A stretch of 59,587 bases of DNA from Candidatus Hydrogenedentota bacterium (GTDB taxonomy: Bacteria > Hydrogenedentota > Hydrogenedentia > Hydrogenedentales > SLHB01): contig JAIBAQ010000017.1 in assembly GCA_019695095.1 (NCBI GenBank), positions 1-59,587 on the forward strand, read 5' to 3'. This document shows positions 57,419-59,587 of the stretch, in pieces. A program made the position numbers and the translations under genes. Positions within the stretch are counted from its first letter, which is position 1, and each line of letters opens with the position of its first letter. The notes beneath the pieces were generated by a model. It saw nothing but the letters and a program-made list of their open reading frames with translations, had not been told where the DNA came from and did no database searches.

Positions 57419-58627
57419 TTATCTGCGCCGCAGCAATGAACGGCCGGGGCGTCTCTTTGGCGCGCGAGCCGACGTCTGTTCCTCCTTCGGAACAAAGAGA
57501 GACAGGACTGGCGGCGCCTTTTCCCATTCCTGGCGAGGGAGACGGCGCCCCAGGGCGCGCTCGATGGTCTCGAGGGCGAGGTGTTCGGAAGGCGACACGA
57601 ACGTTATGGCATCGCCCTCGGCGCTTGCGCGGGCCGTGCGGCCGATACGGTGGAGATAATCTTCCGCGGTAGGCGGTATATCGTAATTGACGACGTGCGA
57701 AATTCCTTCAACGTCGAGTCCGCGAGCGGCCACGTCCGTCGCCACGAGGATTTTGTAACGGCCATTTCGGAAACCTTCCAGCGCTTGTTCGCGCTGCTTC
57801 TGGCTCAAATCGCCGTGAATCGCCGCAGCTTTGAACCCTGCCTTGCGGAGTGTGGTTGCCAGGCGGTCGGTGCGGCTCTTGGTCCTCAGGAAAATGACCG
57901 CCGAATTGATTTCCTGCTTACGGAGGATTTCTATCAGGAGTCCCGATTTGTCCTCCGACATCACAGGGTACAAGAGTTGTCGAACGCTTTCTACCGGCTT
58001 TGAGATGGATCCCACGTTGATTCGCTCGGGATCGTGCATCATTTCGCTGGTAAGGCGCGCGATTTCATCGGGGAAGGTTGCCGAAAACATCATGGTCTGA
58101 CGTTCCTTGGGCAGCTTGCGGAGGATGGACCGGATATCCGGAAGAAATCCCATGTCGAGCATGCGGTCGGCTTCGTCCAGAACAAGGATGCTGAGGTCTT
58201 TGAAATTGATGTTGCCCCGGTTCATATGGTCCAGCAGCCGGCCCGGCGTGGCCACGATGACAGCCCTTCCGCGGCGCAGGTCTTCGGCCTGGCGTTGAAG
58301 ACCGACGCCGCCGTATAAGACGATGCTCTTGATTTGTACGGCCTTACCCACTTCCTCAATCACGCGTTGCACTTGCACGGCCAGTTCTCGCGTGGGCGTC
58401 AGCACGAGCATCATATTGCGCGTCAACTTCGTCGCGCCCAGCCGCGTCAGGCTTGGAAGCGTAAACGCCAGCGTCTTGCCAGTCCCGGTTTGAGCTACGG
58501 CGACAAGGTCCTTGCCTGTCAAGGCGACAGGAATGGCTTGTGCCTGAACCGGAGTAGGTGTGGTTATGTTCTGTTCGTGCAGGACGCGCAGGCATCGCGG
58601 GTCCAGACCGAACACGGAAAACGGCAT
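57419..58627 (-). CDS. DEAD-box RNA helicase
   Basis: A 402-residue ATP-dependent RNA helicase. It has the full motif set: Q-motif 'TTPTPVQAQAIP', Walker A 'AQTGTGKT', 'PTRELA', DEAD, SAT, 'VATDVAARGLDVEGI' and 'HRIGRTARA'. A short basic tail of about 45 residues follows the core, as in RhlE-type helicases. The ATG at 58627 is preceded by GAGAGGAG. Its role is probably ribosome assembly or RNA turnover. RhlE is the nearest guess but is not certain. Confidence 0.93.
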   Translation of the reverse strand: MPFSVFGLDPRCLRVLHEQNITTPTPVQAQAIPVALTGKDLVAVAQTGTGKTLAFTLPSLTRLGATKLTRNMMLVLTPTRELAVQVQRVIEEVGKAVQIKSIVLYGGVGLQRQAEDLRRGRAVIVATPGRLLDHMNRGNINFKDLSILVLDEADRMLDMGFLPDIRSILRKLPKERQTMMFSATFPDEIARLTSEMMHDPERINVGSISKPVESVRQLLYPVMSEDKSGLLIEILRKQEINSAVIFLRTKSRTDRLATTLRKAGFKAAAIHGDLSQKQREQALEGFRNGRYKILVATDVAARGLDVEGISHVVNYDIPPTAEDYLHRIGRTARASAEGDAITFVSPSEHLALETIERALGRRLPRQEWEKAPPVLSLFVPKEEQTSARAPKRRPGRSLLRRR

Positions 58628-58916
58628 GAAAGTCTCCTCTCGACAGTCAGGTTGTGGCGCGGACAAATCGCAGGCAGGCAGAACAGCCATACCCCGTCTT
58701 TACGCAGTGGGCGCCCGGAAATAGAAGCCATCATCGCCCACACGGTTGAGCCGGGACGCCCCACGGCGCCATTTCGAGACAGCAGTATACGGCGAGCAGG
58801 GGACAAGATGCACATTGCCTATCAGAGTGTGCGTATTCCCCGTGTCAAGGGACAGGCCCACTTGACTCTCTTTCGGACCACGACGAAGCGAGCCGGAAAG
58901 TCCAGCATTCAGACGT
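58628..58916. other. Intergenic stretch before the helicase gene
   Basis: 289 bases with no supported gene. It should contain the helicase promoter and the end of the aminotransferase unit, but I see no clear pattern. Confidence 0.4.
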
Positions 58917-59587
58917 TCATTTCCCGCCCTGCGCAAACACCTCCTGCGCGGCCGCGACCGCGACACCGGTCCGAATCGGCGCGCCCATGGCACTGAGAGT
59001 GGATTCCATGGCGCTCAGGCAGAGCAGCACGTTTTTCATGCAGGAGGATTGCCCCATCAAGCCGACACGCCAGATCTTGCCGGCCATTGCGCCGAGGCCT
59101 GCGCCGATCTCGAGGCTGTAGTCCCGCAACAATCGCGCGCGGACTTGGGCCTCGTCGACGCCCTCGGGGACACTGATTGCATTGAGCTGAGGCAGCCGGT
59201 CGTTTTCGGGTACGACAAAAGACAGGCCCATCGCCTCAAAACCGGCGCGCAGCGCGCGATGGTTGTGCGCGTGTCGCGACCAAGCACGCTCAATGCCTTC
59301 CTCTTTGAGCATGACCAAGGATTCGTGTAGCGCATACAGCAAGTTAATCGGTGCGGTGTGGTGGTAGGTGCGCTTTGCTTCGCCGCCCCAATACGACATA
59401 ACGAGTTGCAGGTCCAGAAACCAGCTTTGAACCTTGGTTTTGCGCGTACGGATCACATTCGCCGCGCGTTCATTGAAGCTGACCGGCGAAAGGCCAGGGG
59501 GGCAAGAGAGGCATTTTTGCGTACCGGAGTAAATTGCGTCGATACCCCATTCATCGACCTTTACGGGTGTGCCACCCAAGGATGTCA
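58917..59587 (-). CDS. Class V aminotransferase (alanine-glyoxylate/serine-pyruvate type), partial
   Basis: The C-terminal ~223 residues of a PLP-dependent class V aminotransferase; the N-terminal part lies outside the window. The reading frame is open to the last base on this strand. 'YSGTQKCLSCPPGLSPVSF' has the PLP lysine and the usual following Pro-Gly. 'TYHHTAPINLLYALHESL' and 'WRVGLMGQSSCMKNV' match alanine-glyoxylate and serine-pyruvate aminotransferases. Its role may be glyoxylate or serine metabolism. The ATG-like codon at the window edge is not the true start. Confidence 0.9.
   Translation of the reverse strand, partial: TSLGGTPVKVDEWGIDAIYSGTQKCLSCPPGLSPVSFNERAANVIRTRKTKVQSWFLDLQLVMSYWGGEAKRTYHHTAPINLLYALHESLVMLKEEGIERAWSRHAHNHRALRAGFEAMGLSFVVPENDRLPQLNAISVPEGVDEAQVRARLLRDYSLEIGAGLGAMAGKIWRVGLMGQSSCMKNVLLCLSAMESTLSAMGAPIRTGVAVAAAQEVFAQGGK

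Overview
The window is a 59.6 kb bacterial chromosome segment of moderately high GC. No sequence search was run, so the lineage is inferred. It carries one complete rRNA operon (16S-tRNA-Ile-tRNA-Ala-23S-5S), core housekeeping genes (ndk, purA, dprA, a DAHP synthase gene, scpB, rluB, a DEAD-box helicase) and a repertoire familiar from Planctomycetes, Verrucomicrobia, Lentisphaerae and Hydrogenedentota-like bacteria. That repertoire includes Tat-exported Gfo/Idh/MocA and sugar-isomerase proteins, a Tat-exported sulfatase, a DUF1559-like pseudopilin with a C-terminal H-X9-DG motif, LamG-tailed SGNH esterase, GH116-like and GH114-like proteins, and many dispersed intergenic palindromes. The 16S carries the EUB338-III version of the 338 site, which fits that assignment. 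No phage, transposase gene, plasmid function or CRISPR array is visible.

Layout. 1-712: repeats and a promoter. 713-3405: ndk, a 30-residue bS22/COX24-type ribosomal protein, a DUF1844 protein and purA. 3605-9913: a secreted GH116-like protein, an SpsF-like cytidylyltransferase, a membrane-anchored H-X9-DG protein, 1.2 kb of palindromic DNA and a TolB-like propeller. 10149-13976: a DUF2089 regulator, a Tat-exported oxidoreductase, a 51-residue protein and dprA. 14068-20086: a compact forward operon that looks devoted to bacterial cell-wall amino sugars. It encodes a GH1-fold protein lacking its catalytic glutamates, a fused amino-sugar kinase-MurQ etherase, a SpoIID/LytB-type protein and a divergent AnmK-like kinase; a reverse-strand MFS transporter gene follows. 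20301-29082: membrane and zinc-ribbon proteins of unknown role, HEAT and ankyrin proteins, and a CBM9-like/serine-hydrolase fusion. 29382-34693: a cation diffusion facilitator followed at 6 bases by two ATPase-permease ABC pairs and an alpha/beta hydrolase. 34868-37677: SGNH esterase, a broken nucleotidyltransferase gene and a Tat-exported sugar isomerase ending in a strong terminator. 37802-43728: the rRNA operon with tandem promoters and terminator. 43852-48308: a pseudopilin, a PadR-HAAS signalling pair whose membrane partner has a duplicated extracytoplasmic domain, and a sulfatase. 48930-54192: DAHP synthase, scpB-rluB, an unknown protein, a DUF433/DUF5615 toxin-antitoxin-like pair and a GH114-like lipoprotein. 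54261-59587: two membrane glycosyltransferases, a DEAD-box helicase and a class V aminotransferase cut by the window edge.

The best candidate for something undescribed is the 14068-20086 operon. MurQ and SpoIID point to peptidoglycan turnover, yet the GH1 protein has lost both catalytic glutamates and the AnmK-like kinase has several altered family motifs. Other points worth following are the GH116-like protein with an apparently replaced acid/base aspartate, the PadR-HAAS pair with three CTAG boxes at its promoter, a 115-base dispersed repeat present three times, and small genes of 30 and 51 codons.
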